From contig CAKUYQ010000025.1 in assembly GCA_934717185.1 (NCBI GenBank), positions 1-38,436 of the forward strand: a stretch of DNA of 38,436 nt. The letters are read 5' to 3'. This document shows positions 7,285 to 16,543 of this stretch, piece by piece. The notes beneath the pieces are model-generated. The model ran no database searches, was not told where the DNA came from, and saw only the letters and a list, made by a program, of their open reading frames with translations. The DNA is from an uncultured Bacteroidales bacterium. GTDB lineage: Bacteria > Bacteroidota > Bacteroidia > Bacteroidales > UBA932. Both the position numbers and the translations under genes were made by a program. Every line of letters starts with the position of its first letter. Position 1 is the stretch's first letter.

Positions 7285-8844
7285 TTACTCTATGCTACTA
7301 TCTATCAACTCATTATAATCTATCTCCTTTGCAGGATATACCCAACACCAGTTGTTACCATCCTCAGGATTTACAGTAACAGCAAACTGTGCATGGAAAC
7401 TGCCACCATCCTTGAATGTTTTTCTTACGATAGGCTCTTTCCAACGTTTATAATCAAACCATCCGAATCCTTCGCCCCAAAGTTCGAATCTTCTATACAA
7501 TTTAACCTCATTCAGAAGATCCTCCCCTGTTTTGTCACATGTGTACTCAGGATTACGTTGTTTATTAAGTTCAACCAAAAGGTTCTGAGCCTCAGACTCC
7601 TTGCCTGCAATATGACAGTAAGCCTCAGCCTCTGTAAGGTACATCTCCGCAGAACGGAAGTTGTTTATATGACCGTCGCCCGGAAGAGCAGCTGCCTGGA
7701 ATTTGAACTGCATATAGGCAAACAGCAAGCTTGTAGAGTACAACTTAGCCCCATAAGTGCTTTTTGCTCTCTTTTCCAAATTTGTTTTAGCTGTCACCTT
7801 TCCTGTAGATGTATTGAAATCCTTTGCTTCGCTACCTGTAGGGACAAGGTACATCTGTTTTCTGATATCTGTATCAGGAATCTGATCTATAAGCTCTTTG
7901 CTTATAGCACAAGGATAGTTTCTGCAGACTCCTGCGTTTGAATTACTGCCTTGGTATGCAAAAAACGCATAGTAGTATATTGTCTGATCAGAAGCACTGT
8001 AACAGCTCCATATCCACTCACTGTTTGGTGTATTGAAACCGCCGTCTACATACTCGCTGTTGCTCATAAGAGGATAACCCTCTTTTGCAAGAGCAGCATA
8101 TTTTGCCGCATTAGTCCAATCCTCGCGGGTAAGAGCAGCCCTGGCATATACAGCATACGCTACCTTTAAATTAGGGCTGTAATTATCATTTTTATCTCTA
8201 TCCTTTCCAGATGCCGTATATAATTTTATAGCCTCATCCAAATCCGCATAGATTTGTGTATACACCTCACCAAGAGTTGAAGCAGCAAGGTCACCTGTAG
8301 AAAGATCCAATCTCAAAGGAAGTCCTCTGCTTGCACCGTTATTGCTGTCCATCCAGCGCTTGCAATAAAGCTGGCTCAACATAAAATAAGAGTATGCTCT
8401 AAATGTAAGACCCTGGGCCTTAATAAACTGCTTATCTGCCTCATTACCTGTAGCATCATCTACATTAAGAACAATTGCATTGGCATTTCCTATAAGTTTA
8501 TAATAATAGAACCAAGGATAATACAAATATATAGAGGTATTTCGCTCATGGAAGTATGTTGCATTCCATAAGTTTGCCCATCCGGTCTGGTTACACTTTT
8601 GGAAATCATTGCTTGTAAAGTTTGCATACCAGCTCTTAATGGTTCCCTCACCGTTCATTCCTTGTGTAGAAAGATATTGGCTGACCATCATACGGCAGAT
8701 ACCGTTTACAGCCAATTCGGCATTTTCTGTAGTTGCAAATATAACTCCTGTATCTGCACTTGCCTGTGGTTTTGTATCCAAGAAATCGCTTGCACATGAA
8801 TTTAAAACCAATAGCAGGCTTAATAGATATATAATTTTCTTCAT
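7285..8844 (-). CDS. SusD/RagB-family outer-membrane nutrient-binding lipoprotein
   Basis: The start at 8844 gives a compact lipoprotein signal (MKKIIYLLSLLLVLNSC); 8856 is an alternative four codons upstream. Typical SusD features follow: FLDTKPQAS after the lipobox, TPR-like helices with an LTFRAYSYFMLSQLYCKRW segment, a YLTEAEAYCHIAG helix and the C-terminal KLYRRFELWGEGFGWFDYKRWKEP block. Length (519 residues) is normal. SusD proteins form a lid on the SusC barrel and bind the nutrient at the cell surface. It begins 28 bp after the susC stop, in one operon. No glycoside hydrolase lies beside it, and the nearest enzyme is the divergent M28 peptidase, so a peptide-derived ligand is possible but unproved. 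Confidence 0.95.
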   Translation of the reverse strand: MKKIIYLLSLLLVLNSCASDFLDTKPQASADTGVIFATTENAELAVNGICRMMVSQYLSTQGMNGEGTIKSWYANFTSNDFQKCNQTGWANLWNATYFHERNTSIYLYYPWFYYYKLIGNANAIVLNVDDATGNEADKQFIKAQGLTFRAYSYFMLSQLYCKRWMDSNNGASRGLPLRLDLSTGDLAASTLGEVYTQIYADLDEAIKLYTASGKDRDKNDNYSPNLKVAYAVYARAALTREDWTNAAKYAALAKEGYPLMSNSEYVDGGFNTPNSEWIWSCYSASDQTIYYYAFFAYQGSNSNAGVCRNYPCAISKELIDQIPDTDIRKQMYLVPTGSEAKDFNTSTGKVTAKTNLEKRAKSTYGAKLYSTSLLFAYMQFKFQAAALPGDGHINNFRSAEMYLTEAEAYCHIAGKESEAQNLLVELNKQRNPEYTCDKTGEDLLNEVKLYRRFELWGEGFGWFDYKRWKEPIVRKTFKDGGSFHAQFAVTVNPEDGNNWCWVYPAKEIDYNELIDSSIE

Positions 8845-8872
8845 ATTTATCATCATTTATAGTATTCAACAA

Positions 8873-11800
8873 TTATAGCTTGATGTTAACTCCTGCCGAG
8901 AACACTCTTGGGGTAACCAAGTAGTTAGACTGGGTACCGTTGAATGACTGCTGAGGGTTCATACCCTGTCTTGCAGTTAATGAGAACAGGTTCTCACAAG
9001 TTACATTTACGCTTATACCCTGAAGGCCTATCTTGTTAACCCACTTCTTAGGTAGAGTATAGTTAAGTGATATATTCTTTAAGATAAGGTAATCAGATTT
9101 TGTAAGCCAACGTGTAGAAGTTGTATTATTGTCTGAGCTATTCGAATAGTTGATCATAGGTATTCCGTTAGGGTCTATTCTGTTTGGAGAATCCTCTGTC
9201 ATACCCTCCGGTACACCGTTCCATGCTTTAAGAAGGTCTGCATGCATGCTGCTTGGCGCACTACCTGTACTCATCAAAGATGAATATACACCATCCAACA
9301 TCTTTCCGCCTAAAGAGTAGGTAAACATTGCAGAGAAAGACAATGATTTGTATGCAATGTTTGCAGCAAAGCTACCAAATACCTTAGGAAGAGCAGAACC
9401 GTGGAAACTTCTCTTTGCGTATGTATAATTTGGAGAGTAGTAGTTATTGCCTATCTTCACAACTTTGCTTGTTATATCTGTACCATCGGGATTACCCAAT
9501 TTTTCTGTATCAGACACTTTAACATAATAATCGTCCAAGTTAAGCTCATATAGTGAATTACCTGTCATCTGGTCTACACCTACGAAAGTAGGGATAAAGA
9601 ACTCGTAACGGCTCTTTCCCTCAACTATTTTCTTGGTTCCATCCAATATACCATCTTTGTTCTGCTCAGGCAACTTAACAATTTTATTCTTTATAAATGA
9701 AGCATTAGCAGAGAAGTTAATTGTCCAGTTTCTATTTCTATAGAGATCTACATCTGTATTAATCTCAATACCTTTGTTAGAAATTGTTCCCAAGTTCTTT
9801 GTAACTGTAGCCTCTGCTGCAGTAGTTGTGTTAGCACCGGCAGATAGAGGAAGATAAACATCAAAAAGAAGGTCTTTGTTACGTTTGTCAAAATACTCTA
9901 CAGACAAATTCCATCTGTCAAACATTCTAGATTCTATACCAACACCCCAAGCTTCACCGGTCTCCCATTTCAAATCCAAGTTCTGGTACTGAGAAAGGTA
10001 ATATGCTCCTTTGTTTGCATTCTGGTTAGATGTATACAATGGCATATAACCATAGAAACCTGCTCCTGCATCGTTACCTACCTGTCCCCAGTTGGCACGC
10101 ACTTTTAAGTTATCAAGCCATTTTACAGATTTCATGAACTCTTCATTTGTCACAATCCAGTTTGCTCCAACGCTGCCAAAGTTACCCCAACGGTTTTCTT
10201 TTGCAAATCTCGAAGATCCATCTCTTCTGTACGACACCTCTACGTTATATCTGTTATCGTAGTTATAACGGATACGTCCAAAGTAACTCTCTGTACGATA
10301 GTTATTGTCATAGCCATCTAATGAGGTGATATTTGTAAAATTAGACAGATTTGTCTGGCCCGTAAACACCTCTGTTGTCTTGTAACCGTACTCATAGTTA
10401 TAGTTGTATACATAACTCTCATGGGCAACCATGGCATCTATAAGGTGCTTTCCATATGTATTGCTCCAGGTTAACAATTCCTGAGCTGTATAGTTTTTAT
10501 AACGATATTTTACCCTCTTAGCTCTACCGTTGTTTCCTTTACCGTCTCCAATTGTTGCATTATCGTATGTCTGGTTCTCTGTTGTACGTACATTCAAGTC
10601 TCCTTTAAGGGTAAATGTAAAATGTTTAAGGAATTTAATATCCACAAATGCAATACCCTGCATGGTATTTCTGTATGTTTTATCCATATTCAGCTGGTTC
10701 TCCCATGCAACATGCCTGTCCATATACTGGTTACGGGTAAGAATAGTCTCTCCGTCTTTAGTGTATGAACCCGGATCATACTGTTTGTTATCATTCTCAT
10801 CCAAGATATATGAGCCATCCGGATTATGAAGGTGAACAGGATAGATAGGTGCAATATTACGGGCATACATAAAGATATTGGTATAGCTGTTAGCACCGTC
10901 TCCATTACCGTTTGTAGCATTTGATTTCTGGTGTGTTCCGGAAAGGTTCAAACCGGCCTTCAACCATTTTACAGGGGTGATAGATACAGATGTACGGGCA
11001 GACAATCTGTTGAAAGAAGAGTTCTTTGCATAACCGTTCTCATCCAATGATCCAAGAGAGAAATATACATTGGTCTTGTCTGTTGCCATATTTCCGCTTA
11101 CAACATACTCTTGGCGATATCCTGCACGGATAGTCTCATCATACCAATCCAAGTCCTCCGCATAGCCGGGGAGAATGCTTGTGCCGGATACTAATTTACC
11201 ATTTGCGTCAAATAGTCCGTCGCTTGGTTTATTGAAAATATTCAAATAGAGTGTCTCGGATATAAGGTTCTTTGTTGCATACTCAGCTGCTGCTGCCGGA
11301 GTGTCGCCTGCAGTAATACGGGCGTTTTTCATATTCTGCCAAGCAGCCTCCATATATTGGTATGGATTAAGTCTCTTATACTCCTTTATACCTCTTGTAT
11401 ATGTACCCTGATTAATCCTAAGATCCATCTGAATCTTATCTGATGTACCACGTTTGGTAGTTATAAGGATAACACCGTTAGATGCCCTGTTACCGTACAA
11501 AGCACAAGATGCAGCATCTTTAAGTACAGACATGCTCTCTATATCCGCAGGGTTGATATCTGATATATTGCCACCGTATGGAACACCATCTATTACATAA
11601 AGAGGTGAACTGCTACCGTTTACAGTACCTATACCACGGATTCTTACGGTAGGATCCTCTCCTGGTTGTCCCATTGTGCTGTTAATCTGAATACCTGATG
11701 TTGTACCCTCCAAGGTTGCAACAACGTTAGAAGCCGGCCTTTTCTCTATCTGCTCTTTATTAACAGCTGAGATAGCACCGGTAAGTGACGATTTCTTTGC

Positions 11801-12136
11801 ACTACCGTATGCAACTGAGATTACAACCTCATCCAACATTTCGGAATCCGGTTGAAGGACAACATTCATATTGGCTGCTATAGGGAGCTCCTGTGTAAGC
11901 ATACCAATAAATGAGATAACTATTGTTTTGGCATCTGCAGGAACCTTATCCAAAACAAATGAGCCGTCTGCCTCTGTATAGGTTCCTACTGTGGAGCCCT
12001 TAACAAAAACAGTTGCGCCAATCACCGGCTCTCCGTTAGCCTCGGTAACCTTACCGGTAACCTTAGTAATCTGAGCCATGGCTGTACCTACACACAACAA
12101 CATGCATGCAAGCATAAATAATAATTTTCTTTTCAT
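8873..12136 (-). CDS. SusC/RagA-family TonB-linked outer-membrane transporter
   Basis: The 1087-residue protein has a signal peptide (residues 1-21), a carboxypeptidase-D regulatory-like domain (about 24-105, VTGKVTEANGEPVIGATVFV), a TonB-box-like segment (DEVVISVAYG), a plug (about 115-230, with IRIRGIGTVNGSSSPLYVIDG and ALYGNRASNGVILITTKRG) and a 22-strand-type barrel ending in GVNIKL. It imports oligomeric nutrients, driven by TonB, together with the SusD protein encoded downstream. It has its own promoter in the divergent intergenic region shared with the M28 peptidase gene. No linked sigma/anti-sigma pair or hybrid two-component regulator is present here. Confidence 0.97.
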   Translation of the reverse strand: MKRKLLFMLACMLLCVGTAMAQITKVTGKVTEANGEPVIGATVFVKGSTVGTYTEADGSFVLDKVPADAKTIVISFIGMLTQELPIAANMNVVLQPDSEMLDEVVISVAYGSAKKSSLTGAISAVNKEQIEKRPASNVVATLEGTTSGIQINSTMGQPGEDPTVRIRGIGTVNGSSSPLYVIDGVPYGGNISDINPADIESMSVLKDAASCALYGNRASNGVILITTKRGTSDKIQMDLRINQGTYTRGIKEYKRLNPYQYMEAAWQNMKNARITAGDTPAAAAEYATKNLISETLYLNIFNKPSDGLFDANGKLVSGTSILPGYAEDLDWYDETIRAGYRQEYVVSGNMATDKTNVYFSLGSLDENGYAKNSSFNRLSARTSVSITPVKWLKAGLNLSGTHQKSNATNGNGDGANSYTNIFMYARNIAPIYPVHLHNPDGSYILDENDNKQYDPGSYTKDGETILTRNQYMDRHVAWENQLNMDKTYRNTMQGIAFVDIKFLKHFTFTLKGDLNVRTTENQTYDNATIGDGKGNNGRAKRVKYRYKNYTAQELLTWSNTYGKHLIDAMVAHESYVYNYNYEYGYKTTEVFTGQTNLSNFTNITSLDGYDNNYRTESYFGRIRYNYDNRYNVEVSYRRDGSSRFAKENRWGNFGSVGANWIVTNEEFMKSVKWLDNLKVRANWGQVGNDAGAGFYGYMPLYTSNQNANKGAYYLSQYQNLDLKWETGEAWGVGIESRMFDRWNLSVEYFDKRNKDLLFDVYLPLSAGANTTTAAEATVTKNLGTISNKGIEINTDVDLYRNRNWTINFSANASFIKNKIVKLPEQNKDGILDGTKKIVEGKSRYEFFIPTFVGVDQMTGNSLYELNLDDYYVKVSDTEKLGNPDGTDITSKVVKIGNNYYSPNYTYAKRSFHGSALPKVFGSFAANIAYKSLSFSAMFTYSLGGKMLDGVYSSLMSTGSAPSSMHADLLKAWNGVPEGMTEDSPNRIDPNGIPMINYSNSSDNNTTSTRWLTKSDYLILKNISLNYTLPKKWVNKIGLQGISVNVTCENLFSLTARQGMNPQQSFNGTQSNYLVTPRVFSAGVNIKL

Positions 12137-12228
12137 AGGTTATTTGTAAATAATTATATTGGTTATCAACTTGCCTTTATCTGGTACATTTAGGAATGAA
12201 AATACACCTTTAAGGCAAATAAGGGAAA

Positions 12229-12260
12229 CGAAGGTATGAAAAAGTTTGCATACTTCCAAA
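12229..12260 (-). promoter_or_regulatory. Probable promoter of the first SusC/SusD operon
   Basis: On the minus strand TTTG (12260-12257), 20 bases, then TACCTTCG (12236-12229) match the Bacteroidota consensus with one substitution (TTCG for TTTG). The leader to the ATG at 12136 would be about 85 bases. Confidence 0.5.
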
Positions 12261-12362
12261 AATGAATAAATTCGGTGGTAAAACATAAAAGTTCTTAGTC
12301 ATATCAGGCAAAAAAACAAAATCATAATCCCTAATGTACCGGATAAGAGATTATAATTTTTG

Positions 12363-12370
12363 TACCTTTG
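12363..12370 (+). promoter_or_regulatory. Promoter -7 element of the M28 peptidase gene
   Basis: TACCTTTG matches TAnnTTTG and lies 31 bases before the ATG at 12401. It overlaps the in-frame ATG at 12368, which therefore cannot be the start. No clear TTTG box is seen 19-21 bases upstream. Confidence 0.55.
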
Positions 12371-12400
12371 TGTGAAGATCTACCAAAAAATATATTAACC

Positions 12401-13795
12401 ATGAACAAAACAGCTATGGCACTCTCGGCAGCGCTCCTTTTATATGGATGCAACAGTGAGAATACTGTCTCCTACAAAGACTATTACAACAGTACGGTTA
12501 AAGAGCTCTCCTCCGTGGAGTATTGCGGACGTAACAACTATAACAACGGCGATATTAAAGCTGCCAAGTTTATCATAGGGCAGCTGCAATCGTTTGGGAT
12601 TGCGCCAATGATTAATCAGCTTGAAACAGATTCCACAGCACACCCCCATTACAAAAGCGAGATTAAACCCGGAAGCCGGGGCAGATGGGAGAGTGAAGAT
12701 TCTACATATATACCATACCTGCAGAATTTCACATTTCCTCTTAATGTTATGCGGGGAGAGATGAATATCTCTTTAGACGGCAAAACGCTCACCCCTACAG
12801 TAGACTATATTGTAAAGGAGTTCTCCCCTACCTGCAAGGGTGAGTTTACGGTTGCAACACTCGATACGGCCTACTACCAAACCCCGGAACTGTTTGTCGG
12901 GAAGCTGAATAGCGGTGAATATAAAAAATCGTTTGTGGTGCTGGATTGGAAACTTTTCCTCCAAAAAAAGCTTTACGATACCCCATTTGATGTCTACCAA
13001 AAGTGTATTGCCCCGCTCTGCAATGTTGGCGGCCTTATTCTCAAGCAACAGGAGCAGTTTCCATATTTTAAGGCCCGCAGCTACTACAGCTCAAAGATTC
13101 CCGTAATTATGGTAAACGAGAGTTTCCCAAATGATGCAAAAGAGATAGCGGTAAACATTGAAAGCGAGATGATCAGCAACCACGATGCCCATAACATTGT
13201 TGCCTACCTGCCAGGGAAATCCGGCTCCGAGACCTGCATCACATTTATTGCGCACTACGACCATCTTGGGCTTATGGGTAAAGAGAATCTGTTCCCGGGG
13301 GCCAACGATAACGCGTCCGGCGTAGCAATGCTTTTGGCCCTTGCCAAATATTATTCCGCTAATCTTCCCGACAACAACATTCAGTTTATATTTCTCGATG
13401 CGGAGGAATCCAACCTGCTTGGAGCATTCTATTATGCAGAGAACCCGTATGAACCGCTATCCAAGATAAAATATCTTGTAAATTTTGATATGATTGGGGA
13501 CAATGGAGATGAACTGATATGTGAAATATCAAATGAAGGGGCTTTAGGTTTGGATCTTTTAAAAACACTTAACAGCAGATACGGCAACCCATTTAAAGAT
13601 GTGCATTGCAATGAGCTTTCCGACAACAGCGACCATTACGCCTTTGCCCTAAAGCATGTTCCTGCCCTGTATCTAACCGTTGAGGGGGATATGTACCAGT
13701 ATTATCATACTCCGCGAGACACATACGAACATGCCTCAGACGCTAATTTTAACAGATTGTTTGATCTTATACGTCAGTTTGTAGACAACATCTAA
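12401..13795 (+). CDS. M28-family zinc aminopeptidase-like lipoprotein
   Basis: The start at 12401 is chosen because a lipobox follows (LLLYGC, Cys17) and because the upstream in-frame ATG sits in the promoter. The 464-residue protein has the di-zinc M28 core in its C-terminal half: H285 and D287 (AHYDHLG), bridging D303 (GANDNASG), general base/ligand E335-E336 (FLDAEES), D363 (NFDMIGD) and H436 (YYHTPRDTYEH). All expected metal ligands are present, so it should be active. Residues 85-260 resemble the PA-like insertion often found in M28 proteins. It probably trims N-terminal residues from peptides in the periplasm or at the surface. It is divergent from the SusC/SusD pair and converges on the ribosomal operon. 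Confidence 0.93.
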   Translation: MNKTAMALSAALLLYGCNSENTVSYKDYYNSTVKELSSVEYCGRNNYNNGDIKAAKFIIGQLQSFGIAPMINQLETDSTAHPHYKSEIKPGSRGRWESEDSTYIPYLQNFTFPLNVMRGEMNISLDGKTLTPTVDYIVKEFSPTCKGEFTVATLDTAYYQTPELFVGKLNSGEYKKSFVVLDWKLFLQKKLYDTPFDVYQKCIAPLCNVGGLILKQQEQFPYFKARSYYSSKIPVIMVNESFPNDAKEIAVNIESEMISNHDAHNIVAYLPGKSGSETCITFIAHYDHLGLMGKENLFPGANDNASGVAMLLALAKYYSANLPDNNIQFIFLDAEESNLLGAFYYAENPYEPLSKIKYLVNFDMIGDNGDELICEISNEGALGLDLLKTLNSRYGNPFKDVHCNELSDNSDHYAFALKHVPALYLTVEGDMYQYYHTPRDTYEHASDANFNRLFDLIRQFVDNI

Positions 13796-13836
13796 CGGAG
13801 ATGTTGTTTACCATTCTGAATTCTAAGTATCTTTAT

Positions 13837-13877
13837 AAAAAAGGCGGATGACCGGTATATCGATCATCCGCCTTTTT
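13837..13877. terminator. Bidirectional terminator between the M28 gene and rpsC
   Basis: The arms AAAAAGGCGGATGA and TCATCCGCCTTTTT (13838-13851 and 13864-13877) form a long perfect stem with A- and T-runs at its two bases. It can stop both the plus-strand M28 transcript and the minus-strand ribosomal transcript, which shows that the ribosomal operon really ends after rpsC. Confidence 0.92.
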
Positions 13878-13898
13878 ATCTGATTCCTTTTTAGGAAA

Positions 13899-14669
13899 TT
13901 ATTCGTTAGATGGTTTTCTGTCTCTGCGATCTCTACGATCTCTGCGGTCTCTTCCACCTCTACGATCATTTCTGCCCTGGTTCCTGTTCTGGTTACCTGC
14001 AGCAGAATTGGCAGCAACACCGGCGTTTGGAGAAAGATCTCTCTTACCGTAAACCTCACCGTTGCAAACCCATACCTTTATACCAAGTACACCTACCTTA
14101 GTGTGAGCTTCAGCCAAAGCATAGTCTATATCTGCACGGAAAGTATGAAGAGGAGTACGACCCTCCTTGTAAAGCTCTGCACGAGCCATCTCAGCGCCAC
14201 CAAGACGTCCGCTGATAAGGATCTTTATACCCTCGGCACCCATTCTCATTGTGGTTCCGATAGCTAATTTTATAGCTTTTCTGTAAGAAACTCTACCCTC
14301 TACCTGTCTTGCAATGTTATTTGCAATGATATTTGCATCAATCTCAGGTCTCTTAACCTCAAAGATGTTGATCTGAACCTCTTTGTTGGAGATCTTCTTC
14401 AACTCCTCTTTTAGTTTGTCAACCTCCTGACCTGCCTTACCGATAATAACGCCCGGACGTGCAGTATGAATAGTTACGGTAATCAGCTTAAGTGTTCTCT
14501 CAATTACAATCTTTGAAAGACTTGCTTTAGCCAAACGTGCGTTAAGATACTCACGAATTTTTGTATCCTCTACAATCTTACCGGCATAGTCTGTTCCGCC
14601 ATACCAGTTGGAGTCCCAGCCACGGATTATACCAAGTCTGTTGCTTATTGGATTAGTTTTCTGTCCCAT
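13899..14669 (-). CDS. rpsC: Small-subunit ribosomal protein uS3
   Basis: This is a clear S3 protein: MGQKTNPISNRLGI at the start, a KH domain with RPGVIIGKAGQEVDKLKEEL, and the conserved C-terminal domain with LISGRLGGAEMARAE and LHTFRADIDYALAEAHT. It binds 16S rRNA in the head of the 30S subunit. The ATG overlaps the rplV stop by one base (TAATG), indicating coupled translation. After about residue 212 there is a low-complexity tail rich in Asn, Arg and Asp with RRDRRDRRDR repeats, making the protein 256 residues long. It is the last gene of the operon and is followed by a terminator, not by rplP as in usual S10 operons. Confidence 0.98.
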   Translation of the reverse strand: MGQKTNPISNRLGIIRGWDSNWYGGTDYAGKIVEDTKIREYLNARLAKASLSKIVIERTLKLITVTIHTARPGVIIGKAGQEVDKLKEELKKISNKEVQINIFEVKRPEIDANIIANNIARQVEGRVSYRKAIKLAIGTTMRMGAEGIKILISGRLGGAEMARAELYKEGRTPLHTFRADIDYALAEAHTKVGVLGIKVWVCNGEVYGKRDLSPNAGVAANSAAGNQNRNQGRNDRRGGRDRRDRRDRRDRKPSNE

Positions 14670-15097
14670 TATTTAGCCTCCTGATTAACTGTTACAGCCT
14701 CTTTTTTATCTAATACTATAGTTACGTGGTTAGAACGTTTTCTTATTCTAGCAGCCCTACCCTGAGGTGCGGTTCTGATTCTCTTAAGAGTTCTTCCCTC
14801 ACCTACCATAATAGTCTTAACTATAACATTTCCATTCTCAAGGTCTTTTCTGCCATCCTCATTCTTAGCCTCCCAGTTAGCGATTGCTGACTTAACTAAT
14901 TTTTCAAGACGAACAGAAGCCTCCTTCTTTGAATATTTAAGAATATCCAAAGCGCGGTTAACCTCAACACCTCTAATAATGTCAGCAACAAGGCGCATCT
15001 TACGAGGAGAGGTTGGGACGTCATTCAGCTTTGCAATAGCTGTCTTTTGTTTTATCTCTTTTTGCCTATCGGCCATTAATCTTTTACGAGCTCCCAT
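14669..15097 (-). CDS. rplV: Large-subunit ribosomal protein uL22
   Basis: The 142-residue protein carries the L22 core: VPTSPRKMRLVADIIRG, ALDILKYSKKEAS, LEKLVKSAIANWE and the C-terminal hairpin region GRTLKRIRTAPQGRAARIRKRSNH that lines the peptide exit tunnel. A short basic N-terminal extension precedes the core. It lies 25 bp after rpsS and overlaps rpsC by one base, the usual gene order for this part of the S10 operon. Confidence 0.98.
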   Translation of the reverse strand: MGARKRLMADRQKEIKQKTAIAKLNDVPTSPRKMRLVADIIRGVEVNRALDILKYSKKEASVRLEKLVKSAIANWEAKNEDGRKDLENGNVIVKTIMVGEGRTLKRIRTAPQGRAARIRKRSNHVTIVLDKKEAVTVNQEAK

Positions 15098-15122
15098 TTT
15101 ACTGTAATCTGTGTTTCATTAA

Positions 15123-15389
15123 TTATTTACGATTACCCGAATGACCTTTAAAGGTTCTAGTCGGTGCAAATTCTCCGAGCTTGTGACCTACCATATTCTC
15201 TGTAACATATACCGGAATAAACTTGTTTCCGTTATGAACGGCTATAGTATGACCAACAAAGTCTGGTGATATCATACTGGCTCTAGACCAGGTTTTAATT
15301 ACATCCTTCTTGCCGGATTCGTTCATGGCAAGAACTTTCTTTTCTAGACTACCCTGAATGTAGGGTCCTTTTTTAATTGAACGACTCAT
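15123..15389 (-). CDS. rpsS: Small-subunit ribosomal protein uS19
   Basis: This 88-residue protein is a complete S19: MSRSIKKGPYI, TWSRASMISPDFVGHTIAVHNG, KFIPVYVTENMVGHKLGEF and APTRTFKGHSG. It binds 16S rRNA in the 30S head with S13. It sits 24 bp after rplB and 25 bp before rplV, in the normal order. Confidence 0.98.
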   Translation of the reverse strand: MSRSIKKGPYIQGSLEKKVLAMNESGKKDVIKTWSRASMISPDFVGHTIAVHNGNKFIPVYVTENMVGHKLGEFAPTRTFKGHSGNRK

Positions 15390-15413
15390 AATACTCTATT
15401 CAGTTTAATTCCG

Positions 15414-16238
15414 TTATTTATTCCTTCTCTCGATAATAAACTTCTTAGTAGTCTTCTTAGGATTTCTAGTCTTGTAACCCTTAGCAGGTATACCTTTACG
15501 TGAACGTGGATGTCCTCCTGATGCACGGCCTTCACCACCACCCATAGGGTGATCAACAGGGTTCATAACAACACCTCTCACGCGAGGCCTTCTACCTAAC
15601 CAGCGTTTACGACCGGCTTTTCCATGAGACTCCAAGTTGTGATCTTGGTTAGAGACAACACCAATAGTTGCACGGCATGAAACCAACACCATTCTGGTCT
15701 CACCTGAAGGGAGTCTTAAAATAGCGTGCTTGCCCTCTCTTGCTGTAAGAGTTGCATAGCATCCGGCACTTCTTGCCATAGCTGCACCTCTTCCCGGTAC
15801 AAGTTCAATATTGTGGATGTCTGTTCCAAGAGGAATTTCAGATAGAAGCAGAGTATTACCAATCTCCGGAGCAACACCGGCACCGGATGCAATTTTTTGT
15901 CCTACTTTTATTCCCTTAGGAGCTATTATATAACGTTTTTCACCATCCTCGTAAACAACAAGAGCGATTCTTGCGCTACGATTTGGATCATATTCTACTG
16001 TTTTTACTGTAGCTGTATAGTTATCCTTGTTTCTAAGGAAGTCTATAACACGATACATTCTCTTGTGACCGCCGCCAATATAGCGCATAGTCATCTTACC
16101 CTGGTTGTTACGACCGCCAGTCTTCCTCATTGGCTCAAGTAACGACTTCTCGGGTACAGTGCAAGTGATTTCGTCAAATGCACTTATCACTTTATTTCTC
16201 TGTCCGGGTGTAACCGGTTTAAATTTGCGTACTGCCAT
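15414..16238 (-). CDS. rplB: Large-subunit ribosomal protein uL2
   Basis: The 274-residue protein is a full-length L2, with GGRNNQGKMTMRYIGGGHKR, the OB-fold RNA-binding region and the highly conserved peptidyl-transferase-associated segment RGVVMNPVDHPMGGGEGRA near the C-terminus. It is needed for subunit association and tRNA binding. It lies 3 bp after rplW, so it is tightly linked in the operon. Confidence 0.99.
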   Translation of the reverse strand: MAVRKFKPVTPGQRNKVISAFDEITCTVPEKSLLEPMRKTGGRNNQGKMTMRYIGGGHKRMYRVIDFLRNKDNYTATVKTVEYDPNRSARIALVVYEDGEKRYIIAPKGIKVGQKIASGAGVAPEIGNTLLLSEIPLGTDIHNIELVPGRGAAMARSAGCYATLTAREGKHAILRLPSGETRMVLVSCRATIGVVSNQDHNLESHGKAGRKRWLGRRPRVRGVVMNPVDHPMGGGEGRASGGHPRSRKGIPAKGYKTRNPKKTTKKFIIERRNK

Positions 16239-16241
16239 CTC

Positions 16242-16532
16242 TTAAATGTTGCTGTAGAAATCAATCTTATCTTCACCGGCCAGGGTTACAAATGCTTTTT
16301 TGTAATGATTTGCGCGGCCTGACAATAATCCCGCTTTTGTATAGCGGCTCTTACGTTTTCCGTGGTAGTTAACCGTATTTACATCTTTTACGGTAACACC
16401 GTATAGCTGTTCAACCGCATTTTTAATGCTTATCTTGTTAGCATCGCGGTCTACTAAAAAACCGTAACGATTCAACTTCTCGCCTAGAATCGTCATCTTT
16501 TCAGTTACTAAAGGCTTAATTAAAATTTCCAT
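16242..16532 (-). CDS. rplW: Large-subunit ribosomal protein uL23
   Basis: The 96-residue L23 begins MEILIKPLVTEKMT and contains YGFLVDRDANKISIKNAVEQLYGVTVKDVNTVNY, typical of the family, which borders the exit tunnel and contacts trigger factor and SRP. It lies 11 bp after rplD and 3 bp before rplB. Confidence 0.98.
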   Translation of the reverse strand: MEILIKPLVTEKMTILGEKLNRYGFLVDRDANKISIKNAVEQLYGVTVKDVNTVNYHGKRKSRYTKAGLLSGRANHYKKAFVTLAGEDKIDFYSNI

Positions 16533-16543
16533 CGTTGCAGGTT

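Noticed and set aside
7393..7941. Open frame of 182 codons opposite the first susD gene
   Set aside because: It is a shadow of a firmly assigned SusD protein; its Cys/Leu-rich composition reflects the opposite strand.
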